In this document: positions 17,176 through 24,887 of the stretch, piece after piece
How the letters are laid out: the number at the start of each line of letters is the position of its first letter
How positions within the stretch are numbered: the first letter of the stretch is position 1
Assembly (NCBI GenBank): GCA_018366035.1
Contig: JAGZIW010000005.1
Span: forward strand, 52,923 to 116,922
Length of the DNA stretch: 64,000 nucleotides
Source: Butyricicoccus pullicaecorum
Lineage (GTDB): Bacteria; Bacillota; Clostridia; Oscillospirales; Butyricicoccaceae
Direction of reading: 5' to 3'
The notes under the pieces: model-generated
Told to the model about the DNA's origin: nothing
Seen by the model: the letters and a program-made list of their open reading frames with translations, nothing else
Database searches by the model: none
Made by a program: the position numbers and the translations under genes

Positions 17176-18171
17176 TTACTTCTTGAGCCAGCTCATCATG
17201 CTGCGTAATTTCTTACCCGTTTCCTCCAATTCGGTCTCCGCTTCCAGCTGACGGGTTGCGAGGAACTTTGCTCTGCCGCCCGCACGGTTCTCCTGAATCC
17301 ATTCAGAAGCAAAAGTACCATCTTGAATCTCACGCAGAATCTTCTTCATTTCCTTGCGTGTCTCCTCGGTGATAATGCGCTTGCCTGTGCGGTAGTCACC
17401 ATACTCTGCGGTATCCGAAATGGAATAGCGCATCTTTGCAAATCCGCCCTCATTTACAAGGTCAATGATAAGCTTCATTTCATGCACACACTCAAAATAT
17501 GCGTTTTCCGGTGCATAGCCAGCCTCGACCAAAGTCTCAAAGCCAGCCTTCATCAGTTCACAAACGCCGCCGCACAGAACAGCCTGCTCACCAAAGAGGT
17601 CTGTTTCGGTCTCTGTACGGAAAGTAGACTCCAGAATGCCTGCACGACCAGCGCCAATGCCAGCAGCATACGCCAGTGCAATGTCCATTGCCTTACCGGA
17701 AGCGTCCTGATGCACACAAGCCAGTGCCGGTACACCTGCACCCTCTACATAGGTACGGCGAACTGTGTGGCCCGGCCCCTTCGGTGCAATCATGATGACA
17801 TCTACATCTGCTGGCGGAACAATTTGGCGGTAGTGAATATTGAAACCATGCGCAAATGCAAGCACATTGCCCGACTTCAGGTTTGGTGCTACAACGTCCT
17901 TATAGATATCTGCCTGCTTCTCATCTGGAACAAGCATCATAATGATATCGCCTTCCGCAGCAGCCTCTGCCGGTGTTTTCACAGTCAAGCCCGCAGCCTC
18001 TGCCTTCGCAATGTGATTGGAACCCGGGCGCAGACCAACGACAACCTTCACACCCGAATCGTGCAGGTTCATTGCATGTGCATGGCCCTGCGAACCGAAG
18101 CCCAAAATTGCTACGGTCTTACCATCAAGCAGCGAGAGATTGCAATCAGAATCATAATACATCTTTACCAT
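17176..18171 (-). CDS. ilvC: Ketol-acid reductoisomerase
   Basis: 331 residues, class I reductoisomerase. It converts acetolactate or acetohydroxybutyrate to the dihydroxy acids with NAD(P)H and Mg2+. The Rossmann motif is ILGFGSQGHAHAMNLHDSG, and the following VVVGLRPGS loop sets cofactor preference; Arg and Ser in this loop suggest NADPH. Catalytic residues occur in the C-terminal helical domain (FGEQAVLCGGVCELM and ECVHEMKLIIDLVNEGG). GGAGG precedes the start. Lies between ilvN and ilvD. Confidence 0.97.
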   Translation of the reverse strand: MVKMYYDSDCNLSLLDGKTVAILGFGSQGHAHAMNLHDSGVKVVVGLRPGSNHIAKAEAAGLTVKTPAEAAAEGDIIMMLVPDEKQADIYKDVVAPNLKSGNVLAFAHGFNIHYRQIVPPADVDVIMIAPKGPGHTVRRTYVEGAGVPALACVHQDASGKAMDIALAYAAGIGAGRAGILESTFRTETETDLFGEQAVLCGGVCELMKAGFETLVEAGYAPENAYFECVHEMKLIIDLVNEGGFAKMRYSISDTAEYGDYRTGKRIITEETRKEMKKILREIQDGTFASEWIQENRAGGRAKFLATRQLEAETELEETGKKLRSMMSWLKK

Positions 18172-18219
18172 GGTTTTTTCCTCCTAAAATGCTTATTTAT
18201 GTGAATAAATGAATACCCA

Positions 18220-18699
18220 TTATTTTACCATCGCGGTCACGCCAGAACGACACATTTCAATCATTTCAAAATTTGCAATGACATCTAAAAAGGCATCGAT
18301 TCGGCTTGGCACTTCAGTCAACTCCATAATCATCGTATCTCCTCTAGACTCTACAATATTTGCCTGATACACCTCGGCAACCTCACGAATGGCATTGCGG
18401 CTCAAAGCGTCCGGCGCAGACATCTTGACAAAGACCAGCTCCTTGCAATAGCTTTCGTCCTCCCAAAGCTGTTCAACCTCAATGACCTCATACAGCTTGG
18501 AAATTTGTTTGATGACCTGCTCCAACACCTTTTCGTCCGCGGTGACAATGATGGACATGCGTGAAATTTTGGGATCTGTTGTCGCAGAAACGGTTAGGGA
18601 ATCGATATTGAATGCCCGTCGTCCAAACAGACTTGCGACACGTGCCAAAACGCCTGAATGGTTTTTTACCAGAACAGAAACAATATATTTATTGTGCAT
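18220..18699 (-). CDS. ilvN: Acetolactate synthase small (regulatory) subunit
   Basis: 159 residues, of the usual IlvN/IlvH length. The N-terminal ACT domain reads YIVSVLVKNHSGVLARVASLFGRR and is the site of valine feedback in this family; the C-terminal half (from about 80) contacts the catalytic subunit. It lies 12 bp after ilvB and 48 bp before ilvC. Together with IlvB it forms the first committed enzyme of branched-chain amino acid synthesis. Confidence 0.96.
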   Translation of the reverse strand: MHNKYIVSVLVKNHSGVLARVASLFGRRAFNIDSLTVSATTDPKISRMSIIVTADEKVLEQVIKQISKLYEVIEVEQLWEDESYCKELVFVKMSAPDALSRNAIREVAEVYQANIVESRGDTMIMELTEVPSRIDAFLDVIANFEMIEMCRSGVTAMVK

Positions 18700-18711
18700 G
18701 GTTTTTCCCCC

Positions 18712-20376
18712 TTAATCTGCAATGATATTACGGATATCCTCACCCGCAGCAATCATTGGCAGAACGCGCTCATCTCGGTCTACCACACAATCAATGATGG
18801 TCGGTCCATTGTGTACAAGTGCCTTTGCAAGAGCCTCCCGCAATTCCTTTGGTGTCGTACACCGAAATCCCCTTGCGCCAAAGGCTTCCGCAAGTTTCAC
18901 ATAATCGGTCTTGCGCTCCAAGGTTGTAGAGGAAAACCGATCCTCATAAAACATTCTCTGCCACTGACGCACCATACCCAGCACCTGATTGTTCATAATC
19001 ACTGTGATGACTGGAATCTGATAGGTCACGGTTGTACAAAGCTCATTGAGATTCATATGGAACGAACCGTCACCCGTGATATGAATGACCGGCTGCTCCG
19101 GCTTTGCTGTCTTTGCGCCGATTGCTGCACCATAACCAAATCCCATTGTTCCCAATCCGCCAGAAGTCAGGAATTGTCTTGGGTGGCTGCGGGCACAATA
19201 TTGTGCAGTCCACATTTGATGCTGACCAACATCAGTCGTGAAAATGAGATCATCTCCGCCAAGTTCGGTACAGATTTGCACAATTTGATGGGGGTGCAGA
19301 CAATCCTCTGCATCTTTCGGCTTATAATCCAGTTTGACGCGCCACTCCTCAATCTGTGCACGCCAAGCATCATGTCTTGTCGGCTGAATATAGGGCAGGA
19401 TACCAGACAAAAATGTCTTTGCATCAGATACCAGAAAATCGTCTGCGGGCATATTCTTGTTAATTTCTGCCGCGTCGACATCTACATGGATAATCCGTGC
19501 ATCTGGTGCAAAACGATTGGTGTTCGTTGCAACACGGTCAGAAAAACGTGTACCAATAGACAAGAGCAGATCCGACCGGTCGATTGCCCAGCCAGCAGAT
19601 ACCTTGCCATGCATGCCGATCATGCCCAGATACAGCGGATCATCTGACGGCACGCTGCCAATTGACATAACAGTTCCGGTTGCCGGAATATCTGCTTTGT
19701 GCATAAGTGCAACCAGTTCTTCACAGGCACCTGATGCAATCATACCGCCGCCATAATAGATGACTGGACGCTTTGCCGCATTGATTTCTGCCGCGATCCG
19801 CCTGAAATCTGCATCTGAGACATCATAGGTCTCTGTAATGGGGCTTACCGGCTTTGCAGAAAATTCACACATTGCAGCAGTGACATCTTTTGGAATATCG
19901 ATTAGGACAGGCCCCTGTCTGCCGCTCTGTGCAATTTGGAATGCTTCCCGCACAATATCTGCAAGCTCCTCTACGCGCCCGACAACAAAGTTATGCTTGG
20001 TAATTGGCATAGTAATGCCGGCAATATAAACCTCCTGAAAGGAATCTTTGCCAATGAGAGGGACACCCACGTTTCCGGTGATCGCCACCATAGGAATAGA
20101 ATCCATATAGGCGGTTGCGATGCCCGTTACCAAATTGGTCGCCCCGGGTCCAGAGGTCGCAAGTACAACACCTGTTTTTCCGGTTGCACGAGCATATCCA
20201 TCTGCTGCATGGGCGGCACCCTGTTCATGGGCTGTCAAAATATGGCGAATGCGATCTTGATATTGGTATAATGCATCATAAATATTTAGGACAGCGCCAC
20301 CCGGATAACCGAAAATTGTATCAACACCCTGTTCCAACAGAGTCTCACACAAAATCTGTGCGCCATTGTATCTCAT
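18712..20376 (-). CDS. ilvB: Acetolactate synthase large (catalytic) subunit
   Basis: 554 residues, thiamine diphosphate enzyme that joins two pyruvates (or pyruvate and 2-ketobutyrate). ATG at 20376 is preferred over a GTG 12 bases upstream because AAGGTGAG sits at the right distance. Visible are the N-terminal TIFGYPGGAVLNIYDAL with the catalytic glutamate in the HEQGAAHAADGYAR stretch, a central FAD-binding region, and the ThDP motif GDGSFHMNLNELCT ... NNQVLGM. First gene of ilvBNCD, directly behind a T-box leader. Confidence 0.97.
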   Translation of the reverse strand: MRYNGAQILCETLLEQGVDTIFGYPGGAVLNIYDALYQYQDRIRHILTAHEQGAAHAADGYARATGKTGVVLATSGPGATNLVTGIATAYMDSIPMVAITGNVGVPLIGKDSFQEVYIAGITMPITKHNFVVGRVEELADIVREAFQIAQSGRQGPVLIDIPKDVTAAMCEFSAKPVSPITETYDVSDADFRRIAAEINAAKRPVIYYGGGMIASGACEELVALMHKADIPATGTVMSIGSVPSDDPLYLGMIGMHGKVSAGWAIDRSDLLLSIGTRFSDRVATNTNRFAPDARIIHVDVDAAEINKNMPADDFLVSDAKTFLSGILPYIQPTRHDAWRAQIEEWRVKLDYKPKDAEDCLHPHQIVQICTELGGDDLIFTTDVGQHQMWTAQYCARSHPRQFLTSGGLGTMGFGYGAAIGAKTAKPEQPVIHITGDGSFHMNLNELCTTVTYQIPVITVIMNNQVLGMVRQWQRMFYEDRFSSTTLERKTDYVKLAEAFGARGFRCTTPKELREALAKALVHNGPTIIDCVVDRDERVLPMIAAGEDIRNIIAD

Positions 20377-20404
20377 TTGCCATCTCACCTTTCTGTATCG
20401 TTAT

Positions 20405-20710
20405 AAAAAAACAGGTCATTATCTCTTTATTAAGAGACAAAGACCTGATTGGTTCTCTGCGGTACCACTCTACTTGCCACCAGCATACAAACTGACGACC
20501 ACTCTGCACGTACAGCACAAAAACTGCTATACGCTTACCTGATAACGGTGGTTTTCCGTTCTGAATTACTAAAACATTTCGTTCAGACTGCTCGCGGGTG
20601 ATTTTCACACACCATTGCCCTGCCATCTTCCACCAACCGATGACTCTCTAAAAAAGCGCTGGGGCTACTATCCCGTTCCCTGCATTTGTTCAATTATGTA
20701 TCAACTGTAT
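20405..20710 (-). promoter_or_regulatory. T-box leader controlling ilvBNCD, isoleucine-type specifier
   Basis: About 300 nt of untranslated leader on the minus strand between the promoter and ilvB. The conserved T-box sequence AGAGTGGTACCGC occupies 20459-20471. It is followed by a terminator (CAGGTC...GACCTG plus seven T residues, 20405-20448) that the T-box would disrupt when it pairs with uncharged tRNA. The upstream Stem I contains GAAAATCACCCGCGAG in the usual specifier-loop context, giving AUC, an Ile codon. The layout implies that low charged tRNA-Ile increases transcription of the operon. One base of uncertainty remains in specifier placement (AAU versus AUC); AUC followed by AC fits the family. 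Confidence 0.92.
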
Positions 20711-20716
20711 GTTCTC

Positions 20717-20745
20717 ATTATAAAATCCTTTTACACTTTTGTCAA
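20717..20745 (-). promoter_or_regulatory. Consensus promoter of the T-box/ilv operon
   Basis: TTGACA (20740-20745), 17 bp, TATAAT (20717-20722) on the minus strand: a perfect sigma-A consensus. Confidence 0.92.
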
Positions 20746-20755
20746 CGAAAATGTT

Positions 20756-20785
20756 TTGACATTCTGCATAACTTTCTGATATCTT
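20756..20785 (+). promoter_or_regulatory. Promoter of the DUF421 gene pair
   Basis: TTGACA (20756-20761) with TATCTT at 20780-20785 (18 bp). Its -35 box is only 10 bp from the divergent ilv -35 box, so the two promoters are back to back and may interfere. Confidence 0.6.
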
Positions 20786-20826
20786 GTGCATAATAAATCA
20801 GAAATTCAAACAAAGGAGACATTCCC

Positions 20827-21504
20827 ATGTCTGTTTCTCTGGTACGTACATTGGTTCTTTATATTGCAATCATTTTCGCAATTCGGCTCATGGGCAAACG
20901 TCAAATCGGTGAACTTGAGCCATCTGACCTTGTCATTACCATTCTGTTATCTGAACTTGCTGCTGTTCCCATGCAGGATCTCGGCATACCGCTGACAGCA
21001 GGACTCGTTCCTATGGGTGTTCTGGTTTCTATTGAAATTCTGGTATCTCATCTCTGTCTCAAAAGCCGCCGTCTACGCCGTTTTATCAATGGGCAGGCAG
21101 CTATTCTCATTCGTCACGGCAAACTGGACATCAAAAAATTGCGTGAACTGCGTATCTCAACCGATGAAATCATTGAAGCCTTGCGGCAAAACAACATTCA
21201 AGCGATTTCTGATGTCAAGTATGGAATCCTAGAACCGAATGGTCGTTTATCCTATGTGCTCAAACAGCCTGTTCAGCCTGTAACTGCCGAGATGATAAAC
21301 TGTACGCCGCCAGATGTTGGTGTTCCTTTTATTGTCATCACAGAGGGAACCCCTGTTATGGGAAGCCTTGCGCAATTAAATCTCACAGTGTCTGATTTGG
21401 AAAAGCGTGTCAAAAAAGCAAATATCCCTCGAATTTCCGATGTTTTTCTCATGACACTCGATGACTGCGGCAATCAATTTATTCAGAAAAAGGAGGAGCC
21501 ATGA
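20827..21504 (+). CDS. DUF421 membrane protein (YetF/YrbG-like)
   Basis: 225 residues. Three N-terminal membrane helices (LVRTLVLYIAIIFAIRLMGK, then ITILLSELAAVPM and AGLVPMGVLVSIEILVSHL) are followed by a soluble DUF421 region with the signature GKRQIGELEPSDLVI at the membrane edge and INGQAAILIRHGKLDIKKL. The family is linked with the sporulation/cell-envelope regulon in Bacillus, but its biochemical role is not established. Overlaps the next gene by 4 bp (ATGA). Confidence 0.88.
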   Translation: MSVSLVRTLVLYIAIIFAIRLMGKRQIGELEPSDLVITILLSELAAVPMQDLGIPLTAGLVPMGVLVSIEILVSHLCLKSRRLRRFINGQAAILIRHGKLDIKKLRELRISTDEIIEALRQNNIQAISDVKYGILEPNGRLSYVLKQPVQPVTAEMINCTPPDVGVPFIVITEGTPVMGSLAQLNLTVSDLEKRVKKANIPRISDVFLMTLDDCGNQFIQKKEEP

Positions 21505-21851
21505 AACGCATTGTTACCGCCTGTGTTCTGCTCTTACTCATCATCTTTGGCTGTGTTATGGAATACCGCACAGTCTCGCAGACCGCAAACGCATTATCTG
21601 CCTCCGTTTCCGGACAAACAGCACCTGAGGTTCTTTCTGCAAGCTATGCAGAGTGGCAGGACAAAAAAGATTTGCTCAGTGCAGTAATCGCACACAATGA
21701 AATCGACCAAATTGAAACTTTGTATCTGCGCGCGATGCAGGCGGCTAAAAATCAAGATATCGATGAAACCCGTTTGCAGGTTGCAGAACTCACAGGTATG
21801 CTTCTTCACCTGTCTCAAATACAGTTTCCACATTTGCATAATGTATTTTGA
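21501..21851 (+). CDS. DUF4363 family protein
   Basis: 116 residues with one N-terminal membrane anchor (VTACVLLLLIIFGCVMEY) and an extracytoplasmic helical domain rich in Gln, Ala and Leu. DUF4363 genes usually lie directly after a DUF421 gene in Clostridia, and the start codon here overlaps the DUF421 stop, so the two are translated together and probably form a membrane complex. Function unknown. Confidence 0.8.
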   Translation: MKRIVTACVLLLLIIFGCVMEYRTVSQTANALSASVSGQTAPEVLSASYAEWQDKKDLLSAVIAHNEIDQIETLYLRAMQAAKNQDIDETRLQVAELTGMLLHLSQIQFPHLHNVF

Positions 21852-21898
21852 ATCCCAAATCCCTTTATCCGGCAAAAACATTAAAAGCTTTCTATCAC

Positions 21899-21937
21899 AA
21901 AGAAGGCGGCGTGAAAAAGTTCACGCCGCCTTCTTTG
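21899..21937. terminator. Terminator of the DUF421/DUF4363 pair
   Basis: AAAGAAGGCGGCGTGAA, AAAG, TTCACGCCGCCTTCTTT: a perfect 17-bp stem, T-rich at its 3' end on either strand. Confidence 0.85.
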
Positions 21938-22082
21938 AATGGTGCTCGAATATATGTCAGTAGCAAGAAGTGGGTCACAGCGGAAATATCTGCTTTTCCT
22001 ATACCATACTAATTCCATATCATCAAGATTGACCCAAAGCATCGGCTCCTCATCTGGTGGTAATTTTATGGCACCATTCAAA
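21934..22082. repeat. Segment bounded by a 12-bp perfect inverted repeat
   Basis: TTTGAATGGTGC (21934-21945) and GCACCATTCAAA (22071-22082) enclose 125 bp between the terminators of two convergent operons. No recognisable gene is inside. A minus-strand frame starting at TTG 22081 could encode about 50 plausible residues, but it has no good ribosome binding site and then reads through the DUF421 terminator. It could be a structured transcript end, a degenerate gene or a miniature element; no target duplication is evident. Confidence 0.4.
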
Positions 22083-22113
22083 ATGACACACGCTCCATTT
22101 CTGCAACCGCTGC

Positions 22114-22150
22114 AAAAATGGCAGTTACAAAATTTGTAACTGCCATTTTT
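22114..22150 (-). terminator. Terminator of the atp operon
   Basis: AAAAATGGCAGTTACAAA and its exact complement are separated by one base, giving an 18-bp arm length ending in T residues. It lies 32 bp past the atpC stop codon. Confidence 0.85.
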
Positions 22151-22181
22151 TAGAATATGTGTTCCAACAGAACGCCGATTC

Positions 22182-22580
22182 TTATTTCTGTGCGCTGCGA
22201 ATTCGATTCATCGCCTTTTTGAGTTTGACCTGCGCATGTTCAAATTCCTTTTGTTCGGTCTTTGCCTGTAACTGCGCCTGTGCACGCTGCTTTGCTTGCT
22301 CTGCACGATTGAGATCGATCTCATCAGCCCATTCACAGGTATGCGCAATGATAGTTGTCTCATTGTCGCTCACCTCGATAAAGCCCTGTGCAATCGCGGC
22401 AAGTCTTGGCTTACCGTTTTGATAAATGGTAAGCCCACCAACTCCCAATGGCGCCATATACGCAATGTGATTTGGCAAAATTCCAATATCACCCGTTGCG
22501 GTTCGCACAATACAGCGATCTACATCGCCCTCAAAAAACATCTTTTCCGCAGTCAAGACACGCAAATGAAAGGTAGCCAT
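22182..22580 (-). CDS. atpC: F-type ATP synthase epsilon subunit
   Basis: 132 residues. The N-terminal beta-sandwich reads TFHLRVLTAEKMFFEGDVDRCIVRTATGDIGILPNHI, with the family's GDIGILPNH turn. The C-terminal part is a helical hairpin rich in Ala, Gln and Lys (NRAEQAKQRAQAQLQAKTEQ), the element that can extend and block rotation. Last gene of the operon, 3 bp after atpD. Part of the central stalk. Confidence 0.96.
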   Translation of the reverse strand: MATFHLRVLTAEKMFFEGDVDRCIVRTATGDIGILPNHIAYMAPLGVGGLTIYQNGKPRLAAIAQGFIEVSDNETTIIAHTCEWADEIDLNRAEQAKQRAQAQLQAKTEQKEFEHAQVKLKKAMNRIRSAQK

Positions 22581-22583
22581 AGC

Positions 22584-23984
22584 TTATGCTCCCTTCTTTG
22601 CCTTCTCCACTGCCTCCTCGATGGTGCCGACGAACAGGAACGCCGACTCGGGCAGATCATCATGCTTGCCCTCCAGAATTTCCTTAAAGCCACGTACCGT
22701 CTCCTTGACCGGAACATATTTACCAGCCATACCAGTAAACTGCTCTGCAACAGAGAACGGCTGCGACAGGAAGTTCTGAATCTTACGTGCACGAGCAACG
22801 GTCAGCTTATCTTCATCAGACAGCTCGTCCATGCCCAAAATTGCAATGATATCCTGAAGCTCCTTATAGCGCTGCAAAATCGTCTGCACTGCACGGGCAA
22901 CCTCATAATGCTCCTTACCAACCATCTCCGGCGTCAAGATACGAGAGGTAGAATCCAGCGGATCGACAGCCGGATAGATACCCAGAGACGCAATCTGACG
23001 CGACAGAACGGTTTTTGCGTCCAAATGTGCAAAAGTAGTTGCCGGAGCTGGGTCTGTCAAGTCATCAGCTGGCACATAAACCGCCTGTACCGATGTGATC
23101 GACCCCTTCTTTGTGGAGGTAATACGCTCTTGAAGCGCGCCCATCTCGGTTGCCAGCGTCGGCTGATAACCGACAGCAGACGGCATACGACCGAGAAGCG
23201 CGGAAACCTCGGAACCTGCTTGGGTAAAACGGAAGATGTTATCGATAAACAACAGTACGTCCTGCCCCTCCACATCACGGAAATACTCCGCCATGGTTAA
23301 GCCGGACAGTGCAACGCGCATACGTGCTCCGGGCGGCTCATTCATCTGTCCATAGACCAGAACCGTCTTGTCGATAACACCGGACTCCTGCATTTCGTTG
23401 TAAAGGTCATTACCCTCACGGGTACGCTCTCCTACACCGGTAAAAACAGAAATACCACCATGCTGCTTTGCAATGTTGTTGATAAGCTCCATGATAATAA
23501 CCGTCTTACCAACACCTGCACCGCCGAACAAACCGATCTTACCGCCCTTTGCGTAAGGTGCAATCAGGTCAACCACCTTGATTCCGGTTTCCAGAATCTC
23601 AGTCTGTGGCTGCTGATCCTCATAAGCCGGCGCTTCTCGATGGATCGGCCAGCGTTCCTTTGCGCCCGAAGCCGGCTTATTATCCACTGGCTCACCCAGC
23701 AGGTTAAAGATACGACCCAGATTTTCCCTGCCAACCGGTACAGAAATCGGCGCACCGGTATCATTTGCATCCATTCCGCGGACAAGACCGTCCGTAGACT
23801 GCATCGCAATGCAGCGAACGGTATCCTGACCAACGTGCTGCGCAACCTCAACGGTCACGGTGTGCCCATCGGGCGCGGTGATGGTGATTGCATTGAGCAG
23901 TTTTGGCAGGGCGTCTGCGGGAAATTTGATATCCAGTACCGGTCCAATAATCTGGACAACAGTACCAATATTCTGTTCACTCAT
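22584..23984 (-). CDS. atpD: F-type ATP synthase beta subunit
   Basis: 466 residues, the catalytic subunit. ATG at 23984 is used, 8 bases after AGGGAG; an in-frame TTG two codons earlier is less likely. Walker A is GGAGVGKT, the catalytic Glu lies in VGERTREGNDLY, and Walker B is VLLFIDNIF. ALLGRMPSAVGYQPTL is also conserved. Standard length. Confidence 0.98.
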   Translation of the reverse strand: MSEQNIGTVVQIIGPVLDIKFPADALPKLLNAITITAPDGHTVTVEVAQHVGQDTVRCIAMQSTDGLVRGMDANDTGAPISVPVGRENLGRIFNLLGEPVDNKPASGAKERWPIHREAPAYEDQQPQTEILETGIKVVDLIAPYAKGGKIGLFGGAGVGKTVIIMELINNIAKQHGGISVFTGVGERTREGNDLYNEMQESGVIDKTVLVYGQMNEPPGARMRVALSGLTMAEYFRDVEGQDVLLFIDNIFRFTQAGSEVSALLGRMPSAVGYQPTLATEMGALQERITSTKKGSITSVQAVYVPADDLTDPAPATTFAHLDAKTVLSRQIASLGIYPAVDPLDSTSRILTPEMVGKEHYEVARAVQTILQRYKELQDIIAILGMDELSDEDKLTVARARKIQNFLSQPFSVAEQFTGMAGKYVPVKETVRGFKEILEGKHDDLPESAFLFVGTIEEAVEKAKKGA

Positions 23985-24014
23985 TAGCAAAACTCCCTAA
24001 TCTTGTAAAGTGGA

Positions 24015-24872
24015 TTAACTGCCCACAGCGCCAGATCCTGCAACGATCTCGGTAATTTCTTGCGTAATCGCCGCCTGACGGGCACGGTTATAGGACAGAT
24101 TCAGATCTTCAATCATCTCACTGGCATTATCGGAAGCGGACTCCATTGCCATGCGGCGTGCCGACTGTTCAGACGCATAGGACTCTACCACGGCGCCATA
24201 AATCATACCGCTGATATATTCGGGGATGACTGCTTGCAGCACGGTCTCCGGCGATGGATCACACTCCACTGCACCATTCTTTTTGCCCTGTACGCTCTGA
24301 TCATGAGGCGCAGCAGGAAGCAGACGAACCATGCGTGGCTCCTGTGTCATCGGAGAGACGAATGCTGTATAACATAGATAAATCTCATCAATCTTACCCG
24401 CACGAAACTGTGCGAGGAGATTGGCTGTAATCGGCTGCATATCTGAAATCGTTAATGTCTCAGCAACCCCCGGATAATCTGCAAGCACTTCATAATCGCG
24501 CTTTGCAAAATATTCCTGTGCCTTTTTGCCGATTGTTACAACCGATACCTGCTTATCTTCCATTTCAGCCGCCGCAAGCTTGAGCACGCCGGCATTATAG
24601 CCACCTGCCAAGCCGCGGTCACCTGCAATGACGATAAACAGACTTTTTTTGATGGTGCGCTGCTCGGTATAAACATTGGAAAAATGATTTTCCCGCAGCA
24701 CACGCGAAACCGTCTCTTGAAGCGCGTAAAAATACGGTCTTGTCTGTTCTACGCGCTCCTTTGCGCGGCGCAGCTTGCTGGACGCAACCAATTCCATCGC
24801 TTTCGTGATCTGCATGGTTGATTCAACGCTTCGAATACGCCGCTTGATATCCTTCATATTTCCGGAAGCCAT
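24015..24872 (-). CDS. atpG: F-type ATP synthase gamma subunit
   Basis: 285 residues, the rotor shaft. It begins MASGNMKDIKRRIRSVESTMQITKAM and ends with the long helix LNLSYNRARQAAITQEITEIV, the two coiled-coil ends that enter the alpha/beta hexamer. The central Rossmann-like domain contains VIAGDRGLAGGYN. It lies between atpA and atpD. Confidence 0.97.
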   Translation of the reverse strand: MASGNMKDIKRRIRSVESTMQITKAMELVASSKLRRAKERVEQTRPYFYALQETVSRVLRENHFSNVYTEQRTIKKSLFIVIAGDRGLAGGYNAGVLKLAAAEMEDKQVSVVTIGKKAQEYFAKRDYEVLADYPGVAETLTISDMQPITANLLAQFRAGKIDEIYLCYTAFVSPMTQEPRMVRLLPAAPHDQSVQGKKNGAVECDPSPETVLQAVIPEYISGMIYGAVVESYASEQSARRMAMESASDNASEMIEDLNLSYNRARQAAITQEITEIVAGSGAVGS

Positions 24873-24887
24873 TCTCAGATGCCTCCT

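Noticed and set aside
17323..18204. Long plus-strand open frame opposite ilvC
   Set aside because: Shadow of ilvC, no start signal, cysteine-rich composition.
18658..19647. Long open frame on the plus strand opposite ilvB
   Set aside because: ilvB on the minus strand is a clear full-length gene; the antisense frame has no ribosome binding site, no domain and Cys/His-rich composition typical of shadow frames.
21881..22081. Minus-strand frame between the DUF4363 gene and atpC
   Set aside because: It starts with TTG without a ribosome binding site and its last third is the DUF421 terminator. Kept only as part of an inverted-repeat segment.
22296..23300. Plus-strand open frame opposite atpC/atpD
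   Set aside because: Shadow of highly conserved ATP synthase genes.
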